Below, one piece after another: positions 50,056 to 58,632 of a stretch of 64,000 nt of DNA. Positions within the stretch are counted from its first letter, which is position 1, and each line of letters starts with the position of its first letter. The DNA is from JACKFB01 sp041389525 (GTDB lineage Bacteria > Myxococcota_A > UBA9042 > PHBI01 > JACKFB01). The stretch spans positions 1 through 64,000 of the forward strand of contig JAWKRR010000004.1 in assembly GCA_041389525.1 (NCBI GenBank), read 5' to 3'. Below the pieces are notes generated by a model. It was not told where the DNA came from. It ran no database searches and saw only the letters and a program-made list of their open reading frames with translations. The position numbers were made by a program, and so were the translations under genes.

Positions 50056-51879
50056 GTGAGCGCCGACTCAAAGACCGGTCAAAGCGACCGCGAGCCAGGT
50101 TTCGACGTCCTCGACCTGACGGACGTCACGCCGGCCGAGGACATCGCGCGGGCGATTGCTGCGGCGCATCAACTTGAATCGGGGCAGGCAAAAACGGGTG
50201 AAATGCCGCCTGCGACCGCTGCAGATCTTGTGGCGCGTCATCGGCAGAACCTGGGTTCCAGCGGGTGGACCTCGGCGCCGCTGGTGGATCCCGGCGACCT
50301 GTGGCCCGCGGGCTCGCTGGCGCCGCCGCCGCCGCCCGGGGCCGCCGACCTCCCCCCGCCGGGGCCGCCTCCCTCGCCCGCCGCGGCAGCCACGCCCGCC
50401 GCCGAGCCCGAGCGCGTTCGCCCCGCCACCCTCGACTGGGTCGCCGAGCGCGCCAGCTCGACCGGCGACGCCCTCGGCGGCGCGGCGTCGGCGCTGGCCT
50501 CCCCCCTGCGCCAGCCCGGCCCCCCGCCCGCGCCAGCCCCTGAAGACCCCGCCGACGACGAGCTCCCCGTGCTCGCCAGCCCCGGCTCCAAGCCCATCGT
50601 CCCCGAGCTCCGCGGCTACGACGTCTCGCCCGCGGGCGACCGCCACCACTCCGTCGAGGCCGAGCTCGCCAAGCGTCTCCGCAAGCCCACGATGCAGGGT
50701 CACCCGACCGGCGTACCCTTCAACGACCGCTCGACCGTCGGCGTCCCCGGCGCCGAAGTCACCGACGCGCTCGCTCGCTCCACGCGCTCCGGTCGCCTCG
50801 CCCAACGCGGCCCCCACGCCCCGGTCGAGGGGCTCGCCGACGACCGCGGCCCCCTCCCCAACTCGCGCCCCCCGGACGTGGCCCTCGAACCCCGCGCCTC
50901 GCCGCCCGCCGTCCCCACGGCCCGCGTCCGCTCGAGCCGCCTCCACCACATCCGCAGCGCCGCAGCCCCCGATCTCAAGCAGCGCCCCGAGCCCCACGCC
51001 ACCTACACCCGCCTCGCCACCCAGGGCCACGAGGCCGTGGCCGCGGCCGGCCCCTGGTACCGCCGGATGCTGCTCCTCGTGCTCCTCGTCCTGCTGGACG
51101 CGGCGCTGCTGCCGGGCGCCCGCGACGGCGCCCTCGTCCCCCCGTGGCTCGCCCTGTCGAGCCCCGGAAGCCCGACCTTCATCGCCGCCACCTTCCTGCT
51201 CATCGTGTCCGCGGTCGCCTTCGTGCCGATGCCCTCGCGCCTCCGCGGCGCCCTAGGGACCGTGCTGGGCCTCGCCCTCTGCGCCTTCGGGCTCGCGCTC
51301 TTCGGGGGCGCTGTCGGCGCCGACGCCTTCGACGGCCAGCCCGCCCTCGCCGCCGTCGCGACCGCCAGCCCCGCCGCCCGCTGGGTCCTCGTCCTCGCCG
51401 TCGCCATCCTGCCCGCCGCCCTCTTCTGGCGCCGCCACCACCCCGGCGGCATCGGCGCGCGCATCTTGCTCGGCACGGGCCTCCTCTTCGTCGCCTTCAT
51501 CTACTTCGCCGGCCACCACATCGGCCTCGGCGACTCGATGCCGCTCACCGCCATCACCCGCGCCGGCCGCACCTCGCCATTCCTCGGGGACCGCGTCGCC
51601 GCCTGGCTCGCGCTCATCCCCTTCGTCCTCGCGCCGGTCGCCTTGGTGTCGCTCAGCGAGATGGGCCGCCGCGGCGCCGCCATCGTCGGCGCCCTCTTCT
51701 GGCTCGGGGTGGCGGCGCCCTTGGTCGCCCTCGCGGCCTTCGTGGCCCCGGCCAGCGCCTTCGCGAGCACGCTCTTCCCACTGCAGGTGGTCGCCGTCCT
51801 CGCCGCCGGCCTGCTCTTGCTGCCGGCGGGCCTCGGCGCCCTCTTCACCTCGACGCTGGCTGACGACTCCGAAGGGTAG
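50056..51879 (+). CDS. Pro/Ala-rich polytopic membrane protein
   Basis: 607 residues. The first ~320 are cytoplasmic-looking, very rich in Pro, Ala and Arg (APPPPPGAADLPPPGPPPS), with a few conserved-looking motifs (FDVLDLTDVTPAEDIARAIA, VEAELAKRLRKPTMQG). About eight membrane helices follow, from WYRRMLLLVLLVLLDAALLP to LQVVAVLAAGLLLLPAGLGA. No family recognised. It may be a membrane-anchored scaffold whose disordered arm binds partners. Start is GTG 50056, with AGGA eight bases before; ATG 50047 is the alternative. Confidence 0.65.
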   Translation: MSADSKTGQSDREPGFDVLDLTDVTPAEDIARAIAAAHQLESGQAKTGEMPPATAADLVARHRQNLGSSGWTSAPLVDPGDLWPAGSLAPPPPPGAADLPPPGPPPSPAAAATPAAEPERVRPATLDWVAERASSTGDALGGAASALASPLRQPGPPPAPAPEDPADDELPVLASPGSKPIVPELRGYDVSPAGDRHHSVEAELAKRLRKPTMQGHPTGVPFNDRSTVGVPGAEVTDALARSTRSGRLAQRGPHAPVEGLADDRGPLPNSRPPDVALEPRASPPAVPTARVRSSRLHHIRSAAAPDLKQRPEPHATYTRLATQGHEAVAAAGPWYRRMLLLVLLVLLDAALLPGARDGALVPPWLALSSPGSPTFIAATFLLIVSAVAFVPMPSRLRGALGTVLGLALCAFGLALFGGAVGADAFDGQPALAAVATASPAARWVLVLAVAILPAALFWRRHHPGGIGARILLGTGLLFVAFIYFAGHHIGLGDSMPLTAITRAGRTSPFLGDRVAAWLALIPFVLAPVALVSLSEMGRRGAAIVGALFWLGVAAPLVALAAFVAPASAFASTLFPLQVVAVLAAGLLLLPAGLGALFTSTLADDSEG

Positions 51880-51890
51880 GGCGGCGCCCG

Positions 51891-54665
51891 CTACTCCTGC
51901 CCGTCGCTCGCACCAAGCTCGTTGAGCAGCTTGTACGCCTCGCCGTAGCGCGCATCCCCGCGCGGGAAGACCGCCAGCACCTTGCTCAGCAGCTGCATCG
52001 CCTTGCCGGGGTCCGACGAGGCCATCCCCTTGGCCTGCGCCAGCCAGGTCTGCGCCTTCGCCTGCACCTCGTCGTAGATCTTCTGCGCCGACGGCTGGTT
52101 CGAGTTCAGCGCCAACGCCTTGCGCGCGTAGTTGCCCGCGGCCCCGAAGTCCTCGCGCTGGTACGCCACATTGGCGAGGTACGAGTGCTGCTTCGACAGC
52201 TCGGCCTTGATCGCCGACTGGTGCGCGCTGTTGACCGCCGCGTCCAGCTTGCGGGCCTTCGTCAGGTCCGCGATGGCCTGGCTCGCCTTGTACGCCTTGG
52301 CCGCCGCCATCCCCGAATCCCACGTCGCCTGGAACTTCTTCACCGACGCCGCCAAGCGCTCGGCTTTCGCTCGGTCCGCCTTGCGCCCGCGCTTGGTCGC
52401 GTCCTCAAACGCTGAGATGGCGCCTGCGAAATCGCGGGCTCCGTACTTCTGCAGCCCGGTCGCCAGATCCCCCGTGGGCTTGCGCGCCTTGGGCTCCTTG
52501 GCGGCGCTCGCCGTGCTGACCGGCTTGGTCGTCTTGGTGGCCGCGGGCTTCTCGGGCTTGGCCTCGGCGACGGGCTTGGCCTCGGCGACGGGCTTGGCCT
52601 CGGCGACCACCGGCTTCTCGCCCTCAGCGGGCGCCGCCTCAGCCGCCGCAGGCTGCTCCGCCGCGGGCGCTTCCTCCGCGGCCGCCACCGCCTCTTCGGC
52701 CGCGACGTCCCCCCCCGCCTCGCCCAGCGCCTGGGTCAGCTCTTCCTTCAGGGCCAGCGCGTCCGCGTCCTCAGGCGCCGCCTTGAGCGCCACCTCGACC
52801 GCCGCCAGCGCCCCCTTCACGTCGTCCGCCTCCTCCAGCTCCCGCGCCTTGCCAAGCTGCTCCTCGACCAGCCCGTCGCGCGCTGCCCGCAGCATCTCCC
52901 GGGATTTCGGGTAGTAGCTGGACGTGTTGGCCACGCTCTCCAGCCGCTCGATCGCCTCGCCGAACTTCTTCTCCTCGGAGGCCTTGTCGGCGTCCTCGAC
53001 CGCCTTGGCCGCCGTGATCTCCGCCTCGGCCTGCGCCAGCGCCTCCGTCGCCCCCGCGAGCGACTCGTCCAGCTTCAGCGCCTCCTTGAAGCTCTCCCGC
53101 GCCTCGTACCAGCGGTTGGCCTTGAACTGCTCCAACCCCTTGTCGAGCGCCTCCTTCGCTTTCGGGTCCGGCGCCTTGTCCGCCGCCGCGGGCTCGGCCG
53201 CAGCCTCAGCCGTCTCGTCGCCGCCCTCTCCCGCGCTGGCCGCCACCGCCCCTGCCGTCTCCTGCTTCGGGAAGATGATCCCCAGCCCCGCGAACTTGTC
53301 CGCCACGACGAATCCGCCGCCAAGCAGCGCGATCAGCAGCGCGGAGATGGCGATCCACTTCAGCGCCCCGCCCCCGGACTGCGGCGCCTCCACGGCCTCC
53401 GCCTCGGTCGACGCGAGCCCCGCGTTCCCAGCCCCAGCGCCAGCCTGCACGCGGTCTTGCCACTCCGGCAGCACCTCCATCGCCGCCATCTCGCCGATCC
53501 GCGTGCGCTCCTCGACCGGCTCGCTGCCGAAATCCTTGAGCGCGGGCGCAGAGACCGACGCCATCGCCATCGTCCGCTCGGCCTCTGCCGGAGGGGCCGC
53601 CGCCGCCGCGGGCGCGCGTCCCAGTCCCGGCCTCGTCGCCGGCTTCACCTTCGCAGGCTGCACGTGCACCCATCGCAGCGTCGTCGTCCCCGCCTCGATA
53701 ACCATCCCGTCGCTCAGGATGATCTCGCCGACCCGCTGGCCCTCCACCTTGGTGCCGTTGCCCGACCCGAGGTCGACGAGCTTCCAGTCGTCGCCTGCCT
53801 GATCGATGCGGAAATGCTTTCGGCTGACGCTCGCGTCGCTCAGCACGACCCCACAATCGAGCCCGCGGCCCACCAGGGTCTGGTCGCTGGTGACCTCGAA
53901 GGTCGTGCCCTTGTCGTTTCCGCCGATGGCCTCGAGCTGCGGTGGCTTCTGGGCCAGCCGTCCCGCGGTCTCCAGCATCATCGTCGGCGGCGGGATCTCG
54001 GCCCCAGCCGCTCCGCCAGCGCCCTGCATCTCGTCCAGGGACATCGCGACGGTGCGCTCGGGCGCCGCCGCTGACGGGGGGGCGGTCTCGACGCCCACGC
54101 CACCGCGGCGCATGTCGTCGAGGGTCATCGCCGTCGTCTTCTCCGGCGCGGCCGCCGGTTCGACGCCGACGCCGCCACGGCGCATGTCGTCCAGGGTCAT
54201 CGCGGTGGTCTTCTCGGGGGGCGCCTCCGGGGCGTCCACGCCGACGCCGCCACGGCGCATGTCGTCCAGGGTCATCGCGGTGGTCTTCTCGGGCGGCGGG
54301 CCTGCCGAGTGGCTGGGCGCAGCGCTAGGCGACGCGCCGGGCCTCGCGGGGGCGACCGGGCGCGAGGACGCCGGAGCGGCCGCCGGAGCAGCCTCGAGTG
54401 CTGCCCGCTGCATGTCGTCCAGCGTCAGCGCGGTCGTCTTCTCCGCCGGCGCTTCGGACTCCTCGCCGAGCATCCCAATCTTGCGCAGGTCGTCCAGGCT
54501 GAACGCACCCGTCTTGTCCATGTCGTCGCTGGCCTGCTGCGCCTGCGCCTTGGCGGCCGCCTTCGCCTTGTCCAACACCATCGTCGACTTGCGCGACTCC
54601 GGCGAGCGCGGCCCTGGCGGCCCCTGACCGACACCCTGCGAATCGTCGCCGTCCTTGTGCGCCAT
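51891..54665 (-). CDS. FHA/TPR membrane protein with six Thr-rich repeats
   Basis: 924 residues. Residues ~50-215 carry six copies of a motif like EKTTAMTLDDMRR. An FHA domain at about 243-336 has LVGRGLDCGVVLSD, SVSRKHFRID and SGNGTKV, the phosphothreonine-binding residues. A Pro/Ala linker and one TM helix (WIAISALLIALLGGGFVVAD) precede a C-terminal TPR-like region with an Ala/Glu/Lys-rich low-complexity stretch. The Thr-rich repeats are likely substrates for a Ser/Thr kinase and ligands for FHA domains. No kinase gene is present here. ATG at 54665 is chosen for GGAG; earlier in-frame starts lack one. Confidence 0.85.
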   Translation of the reverse strand: MAHKDGDDSQGVGQGPPGPRSPESRKSTMVLDKAKAAAKAQAQQASDDMDKTGAFSLDDLRKIGMLGEESEAPAEKTTALTLDDMQRAALEAAPAAAPASSRPVAPARPGASPSAAPSHSAGPPPEKTTAMTLDDMRRGGVGVDAPEAPPEKTTAMTLDDMRRGGVGVEPAAAPEKTTAMTLDDMRRGGVGVETAPPSAAAPERTVAMSLDEMQGAGGAAGAEIPPPTMMLETAGRLAQKPPQLEAIGGNDKGTTFEVTSDQTLVGRGLDCGVVLSDASVSRKHFRIDQAGDDWKLVDLGSGNGTKVEGQRVGEIILSDGMVIEAGTTTLRWVHVQPAKVKPATRPGLGRAPAAAAAPPAEAERTMAMASVSAPALKDFGSEPVEERTRIGEMAAMEVLPEWQDRVQAGAGAGNAGLASTEAEAVEAPQSGGGALKWIAISALLIALLGGGFVVADKFAGLGIIFPKQETAGAVAASAGEGGDETAEAAAEPAAADKAPDPKAKEALDKGLEQFKANRWYEARESFKEALKLDESLAGATEALAQAEAEITAAKAVEDADKASEEKKFGEAIERLESVANTSSYYPKSREMLRAARDGLVEEQLGKARELEEADDVKGALAAVEVALKAAPEDADALALKEELTQALGEAGGDVAAEEAVAAAEEAPAAEQPAAAEAAPAEGEKPVVAEAKPVAEAKPVAEAKPEKPAATKTTKPVSTASAAKEPKARKPTGDLATGLQKYGARDFAGAISAFEDATKRGRKADRAKAERLAASVKKFQATWDSGMAAAKAYKASQAIADLTKARKLDAAVNSAHQSAIKAELSKQHSYLANVAYQREDFGAAGNYARKALALNSNQPSAQKIYDEVQAKAQTWLAQAKGMASSDPGKAMQLLSKVLAVFPRGDARYGEAYKLLNELGASDGQE
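52554..52607 (-). repeat. Three perfect 18-bp tandem repeats in the FHA/TPR gene
   Basis: gggcttggcctcggcgac occurs three times in tandem on the plus strand and encodes the PVAEAK repeats in the low-complexity linker. In-frame 18-bp units make this a likely length-variable site. Confidence 0.9.
54163..54293 (-). repeat. 56-bp direct repeats encoding the Thr-rich motif
   Basis: Two copies of 56 identical bases (54163-54218 and 54238-54293) are 75 bp apart, and a third diverged copy lies at about 54088-54143. They encode the TTAMTLDDMRRGGVGV units. Near identity over 56 bp indicates recent duplication. Confidence 0.85.
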
Positions 54666-54717
54666 CACCTGCTCCGATCCGCTAATTATCTGAAATCGTG
54701 GGATTTTACTGTGCGAC

Positions 54718-54745
54718 ATTCTAGGACGCGCCCGCGCCTTGTCAA
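54718..54745 (-). promoter_or_regulatory. Promoter of the FHA/TPR gene
   Basis: On the minus strand TTGACA (54745-54740), 16 bases, then TAGAAT (54723-54718). The -35 box is perfect and the -10 box has one mismatch. Transcription would start near 54711, about 45 bases before the ATG. Confidence 0.6.
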
Positions 54746-54851
54746 TCAGACAGGTGAAGGCGGGGAGGGCGCGCCCATGGTCCTTTTCGAAGGGGCGGAA
54801 CAAGGTGCCGCCCTCGGCCATTGTGGACCGTCTCGCCGATGGTGGCGCGTT

Positions 54852-54878
54852 TTGACAGCCCCGATCCCCCATGTTAGC
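54852..54878 (+). promoter_or_regulatory. Promoter of the tol operon
   Basis: TTGACA (54852-54857), 14 bases, then TGTTAGC (54872-54878), matching the recurrent signature. The leader to tolQ would be about 60 bases. The divergent FHA gene promoter lies 107 bases to the left. Confidence 0.55.
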
Positions 54879-54946
54879 GATTTCGCGCCTCTTCCGGGGG
54901 CCCAAATCGACCGTTCCGCCCCTTTTTTCACGAGGTTCCGCCGCCC

Positions 54947-55702
54947 ATGCTGTCGCTCTCCGCGCTGCCCCTCGCCATCGCCGCGGCGCCGGCCGCCGAG
55001 CAAATCGATGTGTTCCAGCTCGTGCTGGAGTCCCGGGGCATGGTGCTGGCCGTCCTCGTGGTGCTCGTGCTGCTCAGCGTCATCTGCTGGTTCGTCATCG
55101 GCGCGAAGCTCTTCTCGATTGGCCGCGCCATCTCGCAGAGCAAGCGCTTCGTGCGCACCTTCCGCAGCGCCACCCGGCTCGCCGAGCTCTACCAGATGTC
55201 CGACACCCTCCCCGCCTCGCCCGCCCGGGCGATGTTCCGCGCGGGCTACGAGGAGCTGGAGCTCATCCTGCGCGAGCGGGAGGGCCGCGGCAGCCGACCC
55301 GCTGGCGACGGACCTGCGGCCCGCCCGACGGACTCCTCGTCGTCGTTCGAGAACATCGAGCGCAGCCTGCACCAAGCGTCCCAGACCGCCCGGGCCCGGC
55401 TGGAGTACGCCCTGACCTTCCTGGCCACCGTGGGCAGCGCCGCCCCCTTCATCGGCCTCTTCGGCACGGTGTGGGGAATCATGAACGCGTTCGCGCACAT
55501 CGACGCGTCGCGGCCCATCCTCGAGACCGTGACCCCGCACATCGCCGAGGCCCTGGTCGCCACCGCCATCGGTCTGCTCGCCGCCATCCCCGCCGTCATG
55601 GCGTACAACGGCCTCGTCGGGCGTCTCCGGGGGTTGGAGGTGCAGCTCGACGAGTTCGGCACGGACTACCTGAACATCCTGCGCCGCCACTTCTTCTCGT
55701 GA
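54947..55702 (+). CDS. tolQ: TolQ/ExbB-type proton channel subunit
   Basis: Inner-membrane subunit of the Tol motor. 251 residues with three TM helices: VLAVLVVLVLLSVICWFVIG, then the long cytoplasmic loop, then FLATVGSAAPFIGLFGTVWG and LVATAIGLLAAIPAVMAYNG. The pore-facing Thr in GTVWGI and the GLLAAIPA helix are conserved. A ~30-residue Ser/Gly-rich insertion lies in the cytoplasmic loop. TolQ rather than MotA or ExbB is chosen from the downstream tolB. Confidence 0.93.
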   Translation: MLSLSALPLAIAAAPAAEQIDVFQLVLESRGMVLAVLVVLVLLSVICWFVIGAKLFSIGRAISQSKRFVRTFRSATRLAELYQMSDTLPASPARAMFRAGYEELELILREREGRGSRPAGDGPAARPTDSSSSFENIERSLHQASQTARARLEYALTFLATVGSAAPFIGLFGTVWGIMNAFAHIDASRPILETVTPHIAEALVATAIGLLAAIPAVMAYNGLVGRLRGLEVQLDEFGTDYLNILRRHFFS

Positions 55703-55715
55703 TCGGGGGCGCCTC

Positions 55716-56366
55716 GTGGGCATGAGTACGGGCGGCGGCAACAAGCGCGGTCCCCTGGCCGAGATCAACGTCACACCGCTGGTGGACGTGATGCTGGTGC
55801 TGCTCATCATCTTCATGGTGTCGGCCGGCGTTCAGAGCATCCAGATGGAGGCCGAGCGCGACCGCACCCTGGAGGAGGCCGAGCGCATCCTCGAAGAGGC
55901 GATTCAGCAGAAGCAGAAGAAGGAGCCCGAGCACCAGAAGGTGGGCGTGGACCTGCCGAAGGTGAACAGCGAGGCGGTCAACCTCGAAGAGGTAAAGAAG
56001 CTCAAGCTCGTCGTCAGCAGCGACCTGAAGTTCTCTATCGATGAGACGGTGATCGTCGACTGCATCAAGATCTCGCCCGACATCAAGAAGCACCTCGGCG
56101 CCCCCAAGGACGACGAGGACGCGGCGGCCGAAGAGCTGGCCTTCGCGCCCTGCCTCAAAGCGCTGGGCGAGAAGCTCGTCGACAACACGAAGCTTCAAGA
56201 GGACAAGGAACTCTACGTGCTGGGCGACCGCAAACTCGACTACGGCAAGGTGCTGCGCGTCATGGCCGCGGTCCGGCAGGCCGGCGTCACCAAGTTCGGC
56301 TTGGTGGCGGAGCCCGGTCTGCTGGGCGACTCAAAGGTCGAGCGCACCCCCAAGGCGCTCGAGTGA
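55716..56366 (+). CDS. tolR: TolR/ExbD-type subunit with extended periplasmic domain
   Basis: 216 residues. N-terminal INVTPLVDVMLVLLIIFMVS contains the protonatable Asp of the single TM helix. The periplasmic part is longer than usual, with a coiled stretch (RDRTLEEAERILEEAIQQKQ) and two Cys (VIVDCIK, FAPCLKAL) absent from most TolR proteins, perhaps a disulfide. The C-terminus has the usual YGKVLRVMAAVRQAGVTKFG. GTG 55716 fits the GGGGG seven bases upstream; ATG 55722 is the alternative. Confidence 0.93.
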   Translation: MGMSTGGGNKRGPLAEINVTPLVDVMLVLLIIFMVSAGVQSIQMEAERDRTLEEAERILEEAIQQKQKKEPEHQKVGVDLPKVNSEAVNLEEVKKLKLVVSSDLKFSIDETVIVDCIKISPDIKKHLGAPKDDEDAAAEELAFAPCLKALGEKLVDNTKLQEDKELYVLGDRKLDYGKVLRVMAAVRQAGVTKFGLVAEPGLLGDSKVERTPKALE

Positions 56367-57244
56367 AAGCGCTGGCCGCGGTGTCGGGCCTCATGCTCAC
56401 CCTCGGCGTGCACGTGGCGCTGGTTGCCTTTCTGTACCTGGCGCAGCCGTCCAGCCTGAAGGTGGTCGCGGGCGCCGGTGGCCCGCGGGAGCGTGGCTCC
56501 GTGGGCTACGGGCTGTGCGGGCTGCAGCGCTGCTCCGCGCCGGAGTCGAAGGCCGAGCGGCGTGAGCCGGAGCCCGACCCGGCCAATGAGCTGGACGTGC
56601 TGGAGGCCGCGCTGATGCCGGCGCTTGGCGCGGTGGAGCCGGACCCGGCGAAGCTGCCGGAGCTTCAGACCTACGAGCAGCCCGAGATCATCGAAGACGG
56701 CATCAACCTCGACAAAGACAACCTGCCGCCCGAGGAGATCAAGAAGAAGGAGTTCGACCCCGAGCCGCCCAAGCGTGACCCCAAGCGCAAGGACAAGAAG
56801 CTCGAGGACATCCTCAAGGACTTCGACGAGGACGACCCGCGGCGGCGCGCCACCAGCCTGGACCGCATCATCGGGCACAAGGAAGGCGAGATCGGCGGCC
56901 AGGGCACCGAGGTGCGCGCGGGCAACATGTACGGGATGCAGATGACCCGCGCCCTGCGAAAGGTCTTCGTGGTCCCGCCCTTTCTGACCGAGGACTCGCT
57001 GCAGAAGCTGCGGATGCGGGTCATCGTCCAGAAGATCTCGGCCTCGGGCGAGATCCTCTCCTATAAGATCGATAAGCCCAGCGGAAATCGCGGGTTCGAC
57101 GACGCCGCGATCGACGCCGTTCGTCAGTTCGTGCCCTCGGAGGGTGGCACCAAGACCTTCCCGCCGCCCGACCCCGATGTGCTGCGCGACCTCAACGCCC
57201 GCGGGATCAAGATCGACCTCGACGGCCGGTTCGCCACCCGATGA
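56363..57244 (+). CDS. TolA/TonB-like energy-transducing protein
   Basis: 293 residues. An N-terminal TM anchor (AVSGLMLTLGVHVALVAFLY), a charged Pro/Glu/Lys linker (PPEEIKKKEFDPEPPKRDPK), then a TonB/TolA C-terminal domain (LRMRVIVQKISASGEILSY, RGFDDAAIDAVRQF). Sits where tolA is expected and should connect TolQR to the outer membrane. GTG at 56363 overlaps the tolR stop (GTGA). Confidence 0.88.
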   Translation: MKALAAVSGLMLTLGVHVALVAFLYLAQPSSLKVVAGAGGPRERGSVGYGLCGLQRCSAPESKAERREPEPDPANELDVLEAALMPALGAVEPDPAKLPELQTYEQPEIIEDGINLDKDNLPPEEIKKKEFDPEPPKRDPKRKDKKLEDILKDFDEDDPRRRATSLDRIIGHKEGEIGGQGTEVRAGNMYGMQMTRALRKVFVVPPFLTEDSLQKLRMRVIVQKISASGEILSYKIDKPSGNRGFDDAAIDAVRQFVPSEGGTKTFPPPDPDVLRDLNARGIKIDLDGRFATR

Positions 57245-58632
57245 CGTCGGCCGTGTTGGGCGCCGCGCTGGTGACCGCGATGCTGGTGCCCGCGGCCGAG
57301 GCGCCGTGGTGCGAGAGCGGCGCGCAGTGCGGCGCAAACTCGGTGTGCGTGGGCGGGCTCTGCCGCACCGGCACGGCGCGTGGGCGGGTCGAGGTGCTCT
57401 ACCCCATCGCCGCGCCGCCGCCGCTGGCCCTCGGGCGCGGCGCCTGGCTGGCCGACGAGGCCGCCCGCGTCGGCCAGCAGCTGCGCGCGGACCTGGACTG
57501 GACCGGCTTCTACCGCGTCCTCACCCCCGAGCAGCTCCCCGCGGGGCACGCGAACGAAGGCGTCAGCCCCTCGGAGATGGACCGGCGCGACTGGCAGATC
57601 GCCGGCGCCTACCGCGTGGTGCGGGCCTCGCTCGAGCCGACGGCCGCCCCCGAAACCTACAGGCTGCGCCTACGGATTTTCGAGGTCGAGCGCTTCGCGA
57701 CCTTGGATCTACCGGAGGGCGACGTCCTGGTGCGGCCTGGTGGCGCGCGCGCGGCCGTCGCCCGCTTCGTGAACGCGCTGGTGGGCCTGGACACGGGGCG
57801 GGCTGGCGTCGTGGGGACCCGCCTAGTGGCGGCGGTCGAGGTGGCGCGAGCGGTCAAAGAGATCGCGGTCTTCGACACCGACGGCGGCGGCTTCTCCTAC
57901 GTCACGCGCAACGGCAACCTGAACCTCAGCCCGACCTTCTCGCCGTCGGGGCAGGTCGGCTACATGTCCTACCGAAGCGGCAACCCCGACTGGATCGCCG
58001 ACGGGGTGCCGCTGTCGGCCAGGCCGGGGCTCAACGCCGCGGGCGCGTGGTCGCCGGACGGGCGGTACTTGGCGCTCTCGGTGGCCGAGAGCTCGAACTC
58101 GGACGTGGTCATCCTGGACGCCGTGACCGCCGAGCAGGTGGTCCAGGTCACGACCCACCGGGGCGCGGACACGTCGCCGGTCTGGTCGCCCGACGGCACG
58201 CGGCTAGCCTGGGTGAGCGACCGCACCGGCGCGCCGCAGATCTACGTCGGGCGCGTGGGCGCCGACGAGAAGGACGCGCGGCGGCTGACCGGCGGCGGCT
58301 ACAACACCTCGCCCGCGTGGTCTCCGCTCGGCGACACCATCGTCTACGCGCAGCAGATCAGCGCCGCCGGGTTCGCGTTGCTCCGCTACGATTTCGACAC
58401 CGACCGCACCACCCGGATCAGCGGCGCCAACGTGAGCGCCGAGAGCCCGGCCTTCTCACCCGACGGCCGCTACATCGTCTACGCCCAGCGCGCGGGCGGG
58501 CGGCCCAGCGCCGTCTGGGTCATGGACGCCGACGGCGCCCGGCCGCGGCCCGCCCTCGCGATGGGCCTCGCGCTCTTCGCTCCAGACTGGCAGCCTGCGG
58601 GCACAACGGCCGCTCCGGAGCTCGCCCCATGA
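57241..58632 (+). CDS. tolB: TolB with an N-terminal Cys-rich insert
   Basis: 463 residues. Signal peptide, then a TolB N-terminal domain (LRADLDWTGFYRVLTPEQLP, WQIAGAYRVVRASL) and a six-bladed propeller with repeated SPDG motifs (AWSPDGRYLALS, VWSPDGTRLAWVSDRTGAPQ, AFSPDGRYIVYAQ). Unusually, a four-Cys module (CESGAQC...NSVCVGGLC) lies between the signal and the N-terminal domain, reminiscent of the Cys knots in the large surface protein at the left edge. ATGA overlaps the tolA-like stop. No pal gene follows. Confidence 0.93.
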   Translation: MTSAVLGAALVTAMLVPAAEAPWCESGAQCGANSVCVGGLCRTGTARGRVEVLYPIAAPPPLALGRGAWLADEAARVGQQLRADLDWTGFYRVLTPEQLPAGHANEGVSPSEMDRRDWQIAGAYRVVRASLEPTAAPETYRLRLRIFEVERFATLDLPEGDVLVRPGGARAAVARFVNALVGLDTGRAGVVGTRLVAAVEVARAVKEIAVFDTDGGGFSYVTRNGNLNLSPTFSPSGQVGYMSYRSGNPDWIADGVPLSARPGLNAAGAWSPDGRYLALSVAESSNSDVVILDAVTAEQVVQVTTHRGADTSPVWSPDGTRLAWVSDRTGAPQIYVGRVGADEKDARRLTGGGYNTSPAWSPLGDTIVYAQQISAAGFALLRYDFDTDRTTRISGANVSAESPAFSPDGRYIVYAQRAGGRPSAVWVMDADGARPRPALAMGLALFAPDWQPAGTTAAPELAP

